NCBI GenBank assembly: GCA_038316435.1
Contig: JBBQAQ010000048.1
Span: forward strand, 1-23,778
Source of the DNA: JACJXF01 sp038316435
Lineage (GTDB): Bacteria > Bacteroidota > Bacteroidia > Bacteroidales > GCA-2748055
Length of the DNA stretch: 23,778 nucleotides
Direction: 5' to 3'
Part shown: positions 14,654 through 22,106 of the stretch, in pieces
Position numbering within the stretch: the stretch's first letter is position 1
How the letters are laid out: the number at the start of each line of letters is the position of its first letter
Notes under the pieces: model-generated
Databases searched by the model: none
Told to the model about the DNA's origin: nothing
Seen by the model: the letters and a program-made list of their open reading frames with translations, nothing else
Program-made: the position numbers and the translations under genes

Positions 14654-15532
14654 ATGAATAAAAAGGAACTGGCTTCCTCTGAACTTGTGTTGAATGAAGA
14701 TGGAAGTGTTTATCATCTCCATCTTAAACCTGAAAATATTGGTGAAAAGATAATTCTTGTTGGAGATCCAGGGAGAGTTCAGAAAGTATCATCCCTTTTT
14801 GATAGTATTGAATTCCGAATGTCGAACAGGGAATTTATCACTCATACTGGTTACTACAAAGGGCATAGAATAACTGCTTTATCTACAGGGATTGGTATTG
14901 GGAATATAGATATTGTAGTAAATGAGCTTGATGCTCTGGCAAATATTAATCTTGAGACAAGGACTATTAATGATAAACTCAAAACCTTGAAAATGATCAG
15001 GGTGGGAACTTCCGGTGGATTACAGGAAGAACTTGAAGTTGGATCCTTTATTTTGTCACGTATGGCATGCGGCTTAGATGGCTTAATACACTATTACCGT
15101 GACGCACAGTCAGTGTGCGATACAGAGTTGGAACAATTATTTATAAAACATACCGCCTGGGATAAGCGCAGACCAGTCCCCTATTTCGTGAAATCATCTG
15201 ATTCATTATTCAATAAACTGAATCGAAATGTATTTAGTGGGATAACATTGACTTCCCCGGGATTCTATGGTCCACAAGGAAGAATTCTGCGTTTGGCAGT
15301 TACTGACCCGGAATTAAATGATAAAATTCATTCCTTTTCAGCAAATGGGATTAAAATAATGAATTATGAAATGGAGAGTTCAGCATTGTTTGCACTTTCC
15401 CAACTTCTAGGTCATGAGTCTGTAACTGTTTGTGCCATAATCGCTAACCGAATTACAAAGAAATTTATTCGTGACCATGAACCTGTTATGGAGAACTTGT
15501 TACAGTTTACTCTAGATAGTATTTGTGAATAG
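14654..15532 (+). CDS. Nucleoside phosphorylase, uridine-phosphorylase-like
   Basis: A 292-residue protein of the PNP_UDP_1 family. It has the phosphate-binding GDPGR (37-41), the RVGTSGGLQ segment (116-124), the base-binding loop SPGFYGPQGR (201-210) and the ribose-binding EMESSALFAL (239-248). The enzyme would split nucleosides with phosphate into base and ribose 1-phosphate. The Gln-Arg pair in the base loop favours uridine over purines, as in Udp, but this is inferred. At 292 residues it is longer than E. coli Udp (253). The expected start follows a -7 promoter element by about 20 bp. The next gene begins four bases after its stop. Confidence 0.85.
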   Translation: MNKKELASSELVLNEDGSVYHLHLKPENIGEKIILVGDPGRVQKVSSLFDSIEFRMSNREFITHTGYYKGHRITALSTGIGIGNIDIVVNELDALANINLETRTINDKLKTLKMIRVGTSGGLQEELEVGSFILSRMACGLDGLIHYYRDAQSVCDTELEQLFIKHTAWDKRRPVPYFVKSSDSLFNKLNRNVFSGITLTSPGFYGPQGRILRLAVTDPELNDKIHSFSANGIKIMNYEMESSALFALSQLLGHESVTVCAIIANRITKKFIRDHEPVMENLLQFTLDSICE

Positions 15533-15536
15533 CCAA

Positions 15537-16400
15537 ATGAAAGACAAAGAAATTATATCACTGGTAAAGCTTTTAGAAGATAATGATAATGAGGTATCTG
15601 CAATTGTTTCTCAGAAGCTTCTAGGTAAAGGGGTTTCAGCCATTCCATATCTTGAAAAAGCTTGGGAGAAAACGAATATTCTTATTGTTCAGTTCAAACT
15701 GGAAGAAATTGTTCATAGAATTCAGTTTAATCAGGTAAAGGCCGATTTAAAGCAATGGCATACCGAAGGAGGAAATAATGTGCTTTACGGAGCCTATCTG
15801 GTTGCAAAATATCAATATCCTGATCTAATTTATTCAGACATTGAAACCCAGGTTGATGCACTCAAACGACTAGCATGGCTTGAATTTCACGATAATCTTA
15901 CTGCTTTGGAAAAAGTAAGAATTATAAATCATATTCTGTTTGCAGTTAATAAATTCAGGGGAAACACGACTAATTTTTATTCGCCTGGTAATTCCTTTAT
16001 TAATCAGGTTCTTGAAACAAAAAAAGGAAATCCAATTACTCTCTCAGTAATTTACGAATATATTTCACAGAGGCTTGATTTGCCGGTTTACGGCGTCAAT
16101 CTTCCTCTCAATTTTATTCTTGCTTACGAACAACCTAGTTATGTTGAAGATCCAAATAGAATATTATTCTACATAAACCCATATAATAATGGAAATGTTC
16201 TAAGCCGGAAGGAAATTGATTTTTTTCTATCGGAGCAAAAAATGGAGCAAAAAGCTGAATATTATAAACCGTGCACTAACAATGTGACCATAGAAAGGAT
16301 GTTCAGAAATTTGCAATTTTCTTTTGAGAAAATGGGACAAACTGCAAAGGCAGATGAAATTGGAGAACTACTTCAAGTTTTTACTTCCGGAACTATTTAA
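15537..16400 (+). CDS. SirB1-type transglutaminase-like protein
   Basis: A 287-residue protein (ATG start at 15537; a GTG at 15525 would overlap the previous gene by eight bases). The N-terminal third is helical (about 1-90). The middle carries the Transglut_core2 / SirB1 region: RGNTTNFYSPGNSFINQVL, then KGNPITLSVIYEYISQRLDL and LPVYGVNLPLNFILAY. The canonical transglutaminase cysteine is not evident; the family position is held by S-I or T-L-S residues, so enzymatic activity is doubtful. SirB1 homologues occur widely, with no firm function. It is probably co-transcribed with the phosphorylase. Its stop overlaps the stop of the convergent epimerase gene by four bases. Confidence 0.75.
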   Translation: MKDKEIISLVKLLEDNDNEVSAIVSQKLLGKGVSAIPYLEKAWEKTNILIVQFKLEEIVHRIQFNQVKADLKQWHTEGGNNVLYGAYLVAKYQYPDLIYSDIETQVDALKRLAWLEFHDNLTALEKVRIINHILFAVNKFRGNTTNFYSPGNSFINQVLETKKGNPITLSVIYEYISQRLDLPVYGVNLPLNFILAYEQPSYVEDPNRILFYINPYNNGNVLSRKEIDFFLSEQKMEQKAEYYKPCTNNVTIERMFRNLQFSFEKMGQTAKADEIGELLQVFTSGTI

Positions 16401-17455
16401 ATAGAATCCTTATAATACTCTAAGTACCATTCAATAAACTTATTGATTCCATCTTTTACCGGAGTGTAAGGATTATAATTATAGTCAATTTGAAGAGGGC
16501 TAGTATCCGCCCAGGTCTTTTCAACATCACCGGCTTGTATAGGCATCATTTTCATTATGGCCATTTTGCCTGTTTTCTCCTCAATCGCGGCAATAAAATC
16601 TAAAAGTTTTACCGGATGGCTGTTTCCAATATTGTATATCCGATATGGTGCTGAAGAACTTGCCGGATCAGGACTTTCAGGGTTCCAAAGTGGATTTGGG
16701 GCAGGAGGCAATGTCAACATACGGCTAATTCCCCCAACGATATCATCCACATAAGTGAAGTCTCTCTCCATTTTACCGTGGTTAAATACTTCAATAGGTT
16801 TTCCTTCAATTATCGCTTTGGTAAAAATGAACAGGGCCATATCCGGTCTTCCCCAAGGCCCATAAACCGTAAAAAATCTGAGTCCGGTGGTCGGGATACC
16901 GAATAAATGGCTATAAGTATGCGCCATTAATTCATTTGCTTTTTTACTTGCAGCATAGAGACTAACAGGGTGCTCGACACTTTTATGCGTTGAAAAAGGC
17001 ATGTTCCTGTTGAGCCCATAAACACTTGAACTACTGGCATACAGAAGTTGGTTAACTGGATAAGCCCTACAGGCTTCAAGAATATTAAGAAATCCCTGGA
17101 TATTGCTTTTAATATAGGTGTCAGGATTAGATAGGCTGAATCGGACTCCTGCCTGTGCCGCAAGATTTACAACTACTTCGGGTTTAAATTCCCTGAAAAC
17201 TTTAAAAATATTCTCCTTATCATCAAGGTCAAGTTTAATAAAACTACCAAAATTCCGTGACTTACTTTTAATGTTTTTACTGTATTGAATATTTTCAATA
17301 TCGATACCAGAAACTACAAGCCGTTGTAATTTAAGATTAACATCGTAATAGTCGTTAATATTATCGAGCCCAAGAACCTCATGTCCTTGTTCAAGCAGTA
17401 GTTCTGAAAGGTGAAACCCTATAAAACCTGCAGTCCCTGTGATTAAAACTCTCAT
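16397..17455 (-). CDS. NAD-dependent epimerase, UDP-glucuronate 4-epimerase-like
   Basis: A 352-residue short-chain dehydrogenase of the extended type. The N-terminal Rossmann motif GTAGFIG (7-13), NLAAQAGVRFS, YASSSSVYG (139-147) and the catalytic YAASK (Y167, K171) are all present. The segment FFTVYGPWGRPDMALFIFTK with a downstream GKMERDFTYVDDIV matches UDP-glucuronate 4-epimerases, which convert UDP-glucuronate to UDP-galacturonate for surface polysaccharides. UDP-galactose specificity (GalE) is less likely. The frame extends 14 codons upstream to 17497, but the family begins at MRVLITG, giving 17455. It overlaps the 3' end of the convergent SirB1-like gene by four bases. A perfect inverted repeat lies 27-52 bp upstream. 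No other glycan genes adjoin it. Confidence 0.88.
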   Translation of the reverse strand: MRVLITGTAGFIGFHLSELLLEQGHEVLGLDNINDYYDVNLKLQRLVVSGIDIENIQYSKNIKSKSRNFGSFIKLDLDDKENIFKVFREFKPEVVVNLAAQAGVRFSLSNPDTYIKSNIQGFLNILEACRAYPVNQLLYASSSSVYGLNRNMPFSTHKSVEHPVSLYAASKKANELMAHTYSHLFGIPTTGLRFFTVYGPWGRPDMALFIFTKAIIEGKPIEVFNHGKMERDFTYVDDIVGGISRMLTLPPAPNPLWNPESPDPASSSAPYRIYNIGNSHPVKLLDFIAAIEEKTGKMAIMKMMPIQAGDVEKTWADTSPLQIDYNYNPYTPVKDGINKFIEWYLEYYKDSI

Positions 17456-17481
17456 ACTTGTAGCATTTTTTTTAAAAATCT

Positions 17482-17507
17482 GTAATGTAAAAATCAATTT
17501 ACATTAC
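17482..17507. repeat. Perfect inverted repeat upstream of the epimerase gene
   Basis: GTAATGTAAA (17482-17491) and TTTACATTAC (17498-17507) are perfect inverted repeats with a 6-base centre. The site is 27-52 bp before the epimerase start, a good position for an operator or a hairpin in the leader. There is no U-tract on the minus strand to make a terminator of it. Confidence 0.5.
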
Positions 17508-17585
17508 GAATAAAGAATTGATTTTTTTTGAGCATAACTGAATAACTATTTCGAGAGAGTTAAGTTCTCAATTCTTAAAATCGCC
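17508..17585. other. Gene-free AT-rich stretch between epimerase and Fic-like remnant
   Basis: No gene, hairpin or consensus promoter was seen here beyond the inverted repeat to its left. Together with 17586-17851 it makes up the 350-bp gap between the epimerase and rny. Confidence 0.35.
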
Positions 17586-17753
17586 TTAAAAATAAGTATT
17601 TACAGCAAATTCAAATTGGTTAATAAATATTTCTTTAAATCTAGTGATATTATTCTGCTCATAAAATAACAGCATTGCTTTATTATATTCAACAGAGTCA
17701 ACAGTTCTAAAGGAAATCGGACAACACTTGCTATTAATTAAAACAGCATTGAG
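17586..17753 (-). pseudogene. C-terminal remnant of a Fic-family-like protein
   Basis: Reading the minus strand, 55 codons are open down to the stop at 17586-17588 and the frame is closed upstream by TAG at 17754-17756. The peptide includes CCPISFRTVDSVEYNKAM, FYEQNNITRFKEIF and INQFEFAVNTYF. This arrangement (Pro-x-SF, a Val-Asp-x-x-x-Tyr stretch, FYE.N, KEIFI.QFEFAV) resembles, from memory, the end of Bacteroidota Fic family proteins. The catalytic HPFxxGNG motif is not present, nor is a start codon in a sensible place; the sequence upstream carries stops. It looks like a decayed gene that has lost its 5' part. The family call is inference; the coding-like character is seen. Confidence 0.4.
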
Positions 17754-17851
17754 CTACAACCATTTAATAAAATCATTATAATTTTAATAAGTGCAAATAC
17801 TATTGCTAATTATCAGATAGATATCTTTTTAAGAAAGTCTAAATATCAATT
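17754..17851. other. Gap between rny stop and the Fic-like remnant
   Basis: About 100 AT-rich bases with no hairpin followed by a U-tract on the minus strand, so no clear rny terminator was found. The motif AACAGCATTG occurs here (about 17740) and again near 17668. Confidence 0.35.
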
Positions 17852-19426
17852 TTACTTAGCATAGCTGATGGCTCTTGTTTCGCGAATTACAGTTATTTTA
17901 ACCTGTCCAGGGTAGGTCATTTCATCCTGGATTTTCTTTGCGATATCATAGGATAATGATTCGGCTTCTTTATCAGAAATCTTGTCAGCACCAACAATAA
18001 CCCTAAGCTCGCGACCAGCCTGTATTGCATACGTTTTTAAAACTCCGGGATATGACAATGCCATAGATTCCAGTTCTTTAAGTCTTTTGATATATGCTTC
18101 TACCACTTCTCTTCGTGCACCGGGACGGGCGCCTGAAATAGCGTCACAAACCTGAACAATTGGGGCAAACAAGCTTGTCATCTCAACCTCGTCGTGGTGA
18201 GCACCAATAGCATTGCATACTTCAGGTTTTTCCTTGAACTTTTCAGCGAGTTTCATACCTAAAATTGCATGTGGCAATTCTGGCTCGTCATCAGGAACTT
18301 TCCCAATATCATGGAGTAAGCCGGCACGTTTTGCAAGTTTAGCATTAAGGCCAAGTTCTGAAGCCATTATTGCACATAAGTTTGCCACTTCGCGTGAATG
18401 CTGCAAAAGATTTTGTCCGTAGGAAGAGCGGTACTTCATTTTTCCAATCATGCGAATTAGTTCAGGATGCAAGCCGTGAACTCCCATGTCAATTGCAGTA
18501 CGTTTCCCAACTTCTACAATTTCCTCTTCAATTTGTTTTTTTGTTTTTTCTACAACTTCTTCAATTCTTGCAGGGTGGATTCTTCCATCTGAAACGAGTT
18601 GATGAAGTGCAAGACGAGCAATTTCTCTTCGTACCGGATCAAAGGCTGAAAGAACAATGGCTTCAGGGGTATCATCAACGATTATTTCTACACCGGTTGC
18701 AGCCTCCAATGCCCTTATATTACGACCTTCGCGACCGATGATTCGGCCTTTCATTTCATCATTGTCGATATTAAAAATCGTTACTGAGTTTTCAATAGCT
18801 GTTTCGGTTGAGACCCTCTGTATCGTTTCAATAATAACTTTTTTAGCTTCATGGTTGGCGGTCAGCTTTGCTTCTTCGATAATTTCGCTGATATGAGTCA
18901 TCGCCTCATGCTTAGCTTCATCCTTGAGAGTTTCGATTAGCTGTGCTTTTGCTTCTTCACCTGAAAGACCTGATATTGCTTCAAGAAGCTCAACGGCTCT
19001 TTTATGGTCTTTTTCCAGTTCGTCTTTTTTCTTTTCAATTTTTTCCAGCTGAACGGTAAGGTTTTCCTTTACATTGTCGATTTCATTACTTTTTCGTTGA
19101 ATTTCTTCCTGTTTATGGGAAACAGACATTTCTTTCTGTTTAATCGAATTCTCGCGTTGAGAGAGAGTGGAATTCCGCTCATTTATCATCTTTTCGTGTT
19201 CCGATTTTAGTTGCAGGAAACGTTCCTTTGCCTGCAGAATCTTTTCCTTTTTAATTACTTCGGATTCGGCTTCTGCATCCCTGATGATATTCTGGCTTCT
19301 TTTCTTCATGGAAGCCTGGATAATGAAATAAGCACCAAGACCGCCGGTAATAAGCCCGAATACAGCGATAATTACATACCACAACATTGGAATAACGGAT
19401 ATTATCAATAAAATTATCTCTTTCAT
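17852..19426 (-). CDS. rny: Ribonuclease Y
   Basis: A 524-residue protein with the RNase Y layout. There is an N-terminal membrane helix (about 14-36) and a long coiled coil (about 45-150). A KH RNA-binding domain has GRIIGREGRNIRA (228-240). The HD phosphohydrolase domain has H343 and the catalytic HDIGK (372-376). RNase Y is a membrane-bound endonuclease that starts mRNA decay and processes some RNAs. A second start at 19387 (MLWYVIIAVFG) would also give a membrane anchor; the upstream ATG at 19426 is used here. It lies 20 bp downstream of the U-tract of a structured RNA and in the same direction as zapA. The zapA, RNA, rny order is common in Bacteroidota. Confidence 0.96.
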   Translation of the reverse strand: MKEIILLIISVIPMLWYVIIAVFGLITGGLGAYFIIQASMKKRSQNIIRDAEAESEVIKKEKILQAKERFLQLKSEHEKMINERNSTLSQRENSIKQKEMSVSHKQEEIQRKSNEIDNVKENLTVQLEKIEKKKDELEKDHKRAVELLEAISGLSGEEAKAQLIETLKDEAKHEAMTHISEIIEEAKLTANHEAKKVIIETIQRVSTETAIENSVTIFNIDNDEMKGRIIGREGRNIRALEAATGVEIIVDDTPEAIVLSAFDPVRREIARLALHQLVSDGRIHPARIEEVVEKTKKQIEEEIVEVGKRTAIDMGVHGLHPELIRMIGKMKYRSSYGQNLLQHSREVANLCAIMASELGLNAKLAKRAGLLHDIGKVPDDEPELPHAILGMKLAEKFKEKPEVCNAIGAHHDEVEMTSLFAPIVQVCDAISGARPGARREVVEAYIKRLKELESMALSYPGVLKTYAIQAGRELRVIVGADKISDKEAESLSYDIAKKIQDEMTYPGQVKITVIRETRAISYAK

Positions 19427-19446
19427 TTTTGTTCACTTATAGGTAT

Positions 19447-19642
19447 AAAAAAACCCGCAAAGTTTCTTCAATACTTAGTAAAACCCCTTTACATAAATGG
19501 GTGGAGGAACCAAAGTGCGTCAAACTTCCACTGTTCTCGAATGAGAAATCCCGAAGGATTGCGGCCTGTTTTATTCAATTTGCGTGCACCTCCAATTTTA
19601 ATAGTGTTGAGTTTCACAAATAATTGAAGAAACAATGCGGGT
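19447..19642 (-). ncRNA. ssrS: 6S-like regulatory RNA (ssrS candidate)
   Basis: On the minus strand a roughly 196-nt RNA begins ACCCGCA (19642-19636) and ends TGCGGGT plus seven U (19459-19447). The ends pair over seven base pairs, then GTTTCTTCAAT pairs with ATTGAAGAAAC beyond a 2-by-2 mismatch. Inside, GTGAAAC/GTTTTAC, GGAGG/CCTCC and CAAA/TTTG continue a rod broken by internal loops, and the tip has a UUCG tetraloop closed by AATCC/GGATT. A long interrupted rod with a central loop, closed ends and about 190-200 nt is the form of 6S RNA, which binds the housekeeping polymerase. Location next to zapA is also where 6S lies in other bacteria. The strand follows from the U-tract. No consensus promoter was seen just upstream, so it may be cut from the zapA transcript. 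Confidence 0.72.
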
Positions 19643-19671
19643 AAACTCTTAATATATTTTAAAGAACGCTA

Positions 19672-19962
19672 TTACTCTTTTGCCAGATAACTCTTAAGTT
19701 CATTTGCCACCTCATTTACTTTTTCTTCAAAGGGGGCTACATTATTCCCTTCTTCGCTTTCTATGATTTTTATTACAAACTGCAAAGCAGCCATTGCCAT
19801 GAAATCCTGCGTATCCTTATCTGCATATTTCTGCTTATATTGTAATACCTTCTCATTTATCATCCTGGCGGCTTTTCGTATTTTTTCCTCGTCGCCTCGC
19901 TCGATTTTGAGAGGATAATACCTTTCGGCCAGATTTACCCGTATGGACAATTTTTCATCCAT
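19672..19962 (-). CDS. zapA: Cell division protein ZapA
   Basis: A 96-residue protein beginning MDEKLSIRVNLAERYYPLKIERGDEEKIRKAA, with the ZapA pattern of a short beta-sheet head (about 1-25) followed by a helical domain with VLQYKQKYADKDTQDFMAMAALQ (about 36-58). ZapA binds FtsZ and bundles the division ring. It sits 12 bp after the coiled-coil gene and about 30 bp before the 6S-like RNA, all on the same strand, so one transcript may cover them. Length is normal. Confidence 0.92.
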   Translation of the reverse strand: MDEKLSIRVNLAERYYPLKIERGDEEKIRKAARMINEKVLQYKQKYADKDTQDFMAMAALQFVIKIIESEEGNNVAPFEEKVNEVANELKSYLAKE

Positions 19963-19974
19963 GTATTATCCCAG

Positions 19975-20268
19975 CTATCGATTTAAAAGAGCAATACATT
20001 TATCAATCTCCCGCACTATCCTGTTCACCTTAACCTTTGCCTCATGAATATCTCCACCTTCGGCAATTAACGATTTTGCTATTTTTAAGTTTGAATATTT
20101 TTGTTCCAAATCATTGATTTTGGCTTCGTGCATGTTAACCTTTTTCTGTAATTCCTGATTAGAATTCTTTATTCTGAACTGTTCTTCCTTTTCTCTTTCC
20201 AACTTTGCGATCAATAAAACAATGCTTGATTTCAAGTCATTGATTATTTGAACCTGATCAGCATTCAT
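19975..20268 (-). CDS. Small coiled-coil protein upstream of zapA
   Basis: A 97-residue protein when begun at MNADQVQIINDLKSS (ATG ending the complement at 20268); a longer frame from 20310 adds 14 residues rich in Cys and Asn that look non-native. From about 7 to 72 the sequence follows a heptad pattern (LIAKLEREKEEQFRIKNSNQ, ELQKKVNMHEAKINDLEQKY), then a C-terminal patch (about 73-97) contains GGDIHEAKVKVNRIVREIDK. It resembles small partners found beside zapA in Bacteroidota and may act with ZapA in division, but that is inference from place and shape. I do not recognise a named family. A TAnnTTTG promoter element lies 20-27 bp before the start. Confidence 0.75.
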   Translation of the reverse strand: MNADQVQIINDLKSSIVLLIAKLEREKEEQFRIKNSNQELQKKVNMHEAKINDLEQKYSNLKIAKSLIAEGGDIHEAKVKVNRIVREIDKCIALLNR

Positions 20269-20287
20269 AATTTGCAATTTGTTATTA

Positions 20288-20295
20288 CAAATATA
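20288..20295 (-). promoter_or_regulatory. Candidate -7 promoter element for the zapA cluster
   Basis: On the minus strand TATATTTG matches TAnnTTTG, about 20 bp before the coiled-coil gene start. A TTTG occurs only 12 bp upstream (20308-20311), closer than the usual 19-21 bp, so the -33 is uncertain. Confidence 0.45.
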
Positions 20296-20366
20296 ACATT
20301 GCTTTTGCAAATAAAAAAAAAAGACGTTCGATTTTCACACCTTCAGCATAAAATTTTAGTTTTACG

Positions 20367-22106
20367 GTGTTAAAATGTATCTTGCTAATCCAAATTTTAC
20401 TCATGACCTTAATCTATCTCTTTCTGCTTAACCTGATATTCCTTCAGAACATACCTGTCCAAAAACCCACATTTAATTCTCCTGTCGATTTTCCAATATA
20501 TCTGAGTGGAAATTTCGGTGAACTCCGGTTAGACCATTTTCATAGCGGTATTGACATTAAGACAGGGGGAGTTACCCTAAAAAAAGTATATTCTGTGGAG
20601 GAGGGATATATTTCCCGTATTAAAGTTCAAACCAATGGATACGGATATTCATTGTATATTAATCACCCTGGTGGATATACTTCGGTATACGGGCATCTTG
20701 ACTCCTATAATAAGGAGATTGACAAATATTGTAAGAAATTTCAGTACAACAAAATGTCATATACGGTTGATATTTATCCAAAAAAATCTGATTTGCCTGT
20801 TTCTAAGGGAGAATTTATAGCTTTTTCAGGCAATTCCGGTGGCAGTAACGGGCCACATCTGCATTTTGAATTAAGGAATAGTGGAAATCAGGAACCCCTC
20901 AATCCCCTGAAATTTGGATTTGAAGTTAAAGATAAGATACCTCCCCTTATATCTGGCCTCTTTGTATACTCATTAGATCAGGGGAAACAGATCACTCCTA
21001 CTCCTGTTGAATATAAATTAAAACAGCAGAATGGGGTTTATGGACTTTCATCCTCACAACCTGTCAAAATAGAAGGAAAAGGAGGGTTTGGGGTGGAAGT
21101 ACATGATTATCTTGACGATAGTTCAAATCCTTGTGGTATTTATACCATTGAACTAAGTATTGATAACAGCGTAATTTATCTTTTCAGGGTCGATGAGTTT
21201 AGTTTTGAAGAATCAAGGTATGTTAATGCCCATGCTGATTACAGGATGGAAGTTTTAAATGACCGGCAAGTTCACCTTCTTTTCCGGAAACCAAACAACA
21301 GGCTTTCCATGTATCCTGTAATGATTAATGATGGTATATTTAATTTCCAGCCGGGCACAAAATATCCGGTCAATATCAGAATTACAGATGCATCCGGAAA
21401 TGAAAGTAAACTTGATTTTGAAGTTGAAGGAGGCTCTTTAAATATGCTGTCAGATAGTTCAGACACAAATACTAACCCTATATTTAGCTGGCAATCAAAT
21501 AATTATTTTGAAGATTCCTTTGTACGACTCGAAGTTCCAAAAGGTGCAATTTATGAAAATATGTCATTTGAATATGCACGAACCTTTTCCAGGGCTGGTT
21601 TATATCCTTACACTCATTATATTGGTAGTCCTTCCATCCCTTTGCACTCATCTTCCATTTTGAGTTTTAATGCCGGAATGATACCGGATTCTCTTCGTAA
21701 AAAATCGGTAATCATCAGGTTAATTAAAAATAAAGAACCATCCTGCGAGGGAGGAAACTGGACCGGTGACTGGTTGAACACCAGGATTCTCACTTTTGGA
21801 AAATACACCATTGAAATTGATTCTATTCCTCCTCACATTAAAGCCTTGAATATAAAGCCGGATACCAATCTGACTGCACAGCAAAACATTCGGTTTGAGG
21901 TAACAGACAAACTTTCGGGAATATCTGAATATGAAGGACACATTGATAATAATTGGGTTTTATTTGAGTATGACCCGAAAAATGATCTCATGTTCTATAA
22001 ATTTGATAAAACAAGGCTGAAAAGCGGAACAAAGCATGAACTTGAATTATATGTGAAAGATGCTGTCGGGAATAAATCCGGGTATCACTCAACTTTTATA
22101 TGGTGA
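20367..22106 (+). CDS. Exported M23 (LytM-type) metallopeptidase
   Basis: A 579-residue secreted protein. Starting at GTG 20367 gives a hydrophobic signal segment (about 4-28) with a lysine at residue 3; the ATG at 20403 is the alternative and lacks that charge. The M23 domain (about 45-180) has zinc ligands H59 and D63 in HFHSGIDIKT, H110 in VYGH, and GPHLHFELR with H164 and H166, plus SGNSGG. M23 enzymes cleave peptide crosslinks in peptidoglycan. Residues 190-579 form beta-rich repeats of an Ig-like kind (DASGNESKLDFEV, DAVGNKSG). The stop overlaps the start of anmK by one base. Such large M23 proteins with long C-terminal domains are usual in Bacteroidota. Confidence 0.88.
   Translation: MLKCILLIQILLMTLIYLFLLNLIFLQNIPVQKPTFNSPVDFPIYLSGNFGELRLDHFHSGIDIKTGGVTLKKVYSVEEGYISRIKVQTNGYGYSLYINHPGGYTSVYGHLDSYNKEIDKYCKKFQYNKMSYTVDIYPKKSDLPVSKGEFIAFSGNSGGSNGPHLHFELRNSGNQEPLNPLKFGFEVKDKIPPLISGLFVYSLDQGKQITPTPVEYKLKQQNGVYGLSSSQPVKIEGKGGFGVEVHDYLDDSSNPCGIYTIELSIDNSVIYLFRVDEFSFEESRYVNAHADYRMEVLNDRQVHLLFRKPNNRLSMYPVMINDGIFNFQPGTKYPVNIRITDASGNESKLDFEVEGGSLNMLSDSSDTNTNPIFSWQSNNYFEDSFVRLEVPKGAIYENMSFEYARTFSRAGLYPYTHYIGSPSIPLHSSSILSFNAGMIPDSLRKKSVIIRLIKNKEPSCEGGNWTGDWLNTRILTFGKYTIEIDSIPPHIKALNIKPDTNLTAQQNIRFEVTDKLSGISEYEGHIDNNWVLFEYDPKNDLMFYKFDKTRLKSGTKHELELYVKDAVGNKSGYHSTFIW

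Noticed and set aside
18370..18741. 123-codon plus-strand frame across rny
   Set aside because: It is antisense to the KH and HD coding region, whose motifs are certain; a shadow frame.
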